This document shows positions 6,239-6,243 of a DNA stretch of 6,243 nucleotides, piece after piece. A program made the position numbers and the translations under genes. Positions within the stretch are counted from its first letter, which is position 1, and each line of letters opens with the position of its first letter. Source of the stretch: Salibacteraceae bacterium (GTDB lineage Bacteria; Bacteroidota; Bacteroidia; Flavobacteriales_G; Salibacteraceae); the NCBI GenBank assembly GCA_023262195.1, contig JALRDM010000388.1, forward strand, positions 1 through 6,243, read 5' to 3'. The notes beneath the pieces are model-generated. The model did not search any database, was not told the origin of the DNA, and worked only from the letters and a program-made list of their open reading frames with translations.

Positions 6239-6243
6239 GACAG

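Overview
The window looks like an ordinary chromosomal segment from a member of the Bacteroidota, most likely a flavobacterial or related marine or aquatic lineage. This is inferred from four things: a TPR / PD40-propeller / carboxypeptidase-regulatory protein of the PorE/OmpA type on the left, a Bacteroidota-style FtsB/DivIC protein on the right, the near absence of Shine-Dalgarno sequences, and a moderately AT-rich composition. I see no mobile element, CRISPR array, rRNA or tRNA, and no abrupt composition change.

Layout. Two genes run leftward. aroC (chorismate synthase, complete) is followed after 25 bp by a large envelope protein gene that is cut by the left edge of the window; 516 codons are visible with no stop. 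The 147-bp gap at 2650-2796 is a divergent promoter region. All other genes run rightward from it. hutI (imidazolonepropionase), a small DUF3820-type gene and a YheT-type alpha/beta hydrolase overlap by 4 and 8 bp, so they are probably one transcript. After 77 bp comes a secreted thioredoxin-fold protein, closed by a strong intrinsic terminator (5776-5815). A separate short gene for the divisome protein FtsB/DivIC follows (5890-6201, GTG start), and a 12-bp hairpin sits just behind it at the right edge.

How the genes work together. The window mixes housekeeping functions: aromatic amino-acid synthesis (aroC), histidine breakdown (hutI, with no other hut gene in view), envelope architecture (the PorE-like protein), periplasmic thiol chemistry (thioredoxin) and cell division (FtsB/DivIC). 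Apart from the overlapping hutI-DUF3820-yheT set, nothing ties them into one pathway.

No novel system is evident. The least explained signals are non-coding. The 9-mer ATTGAATCA or its complement occurs three times, once in the aroC/hutI gap and twice as an inverted pair enclosing the ftsB start codon, with a related copy just after the terminator. An 8-bp inverted repeat also brackets most of the divergent promoter region.
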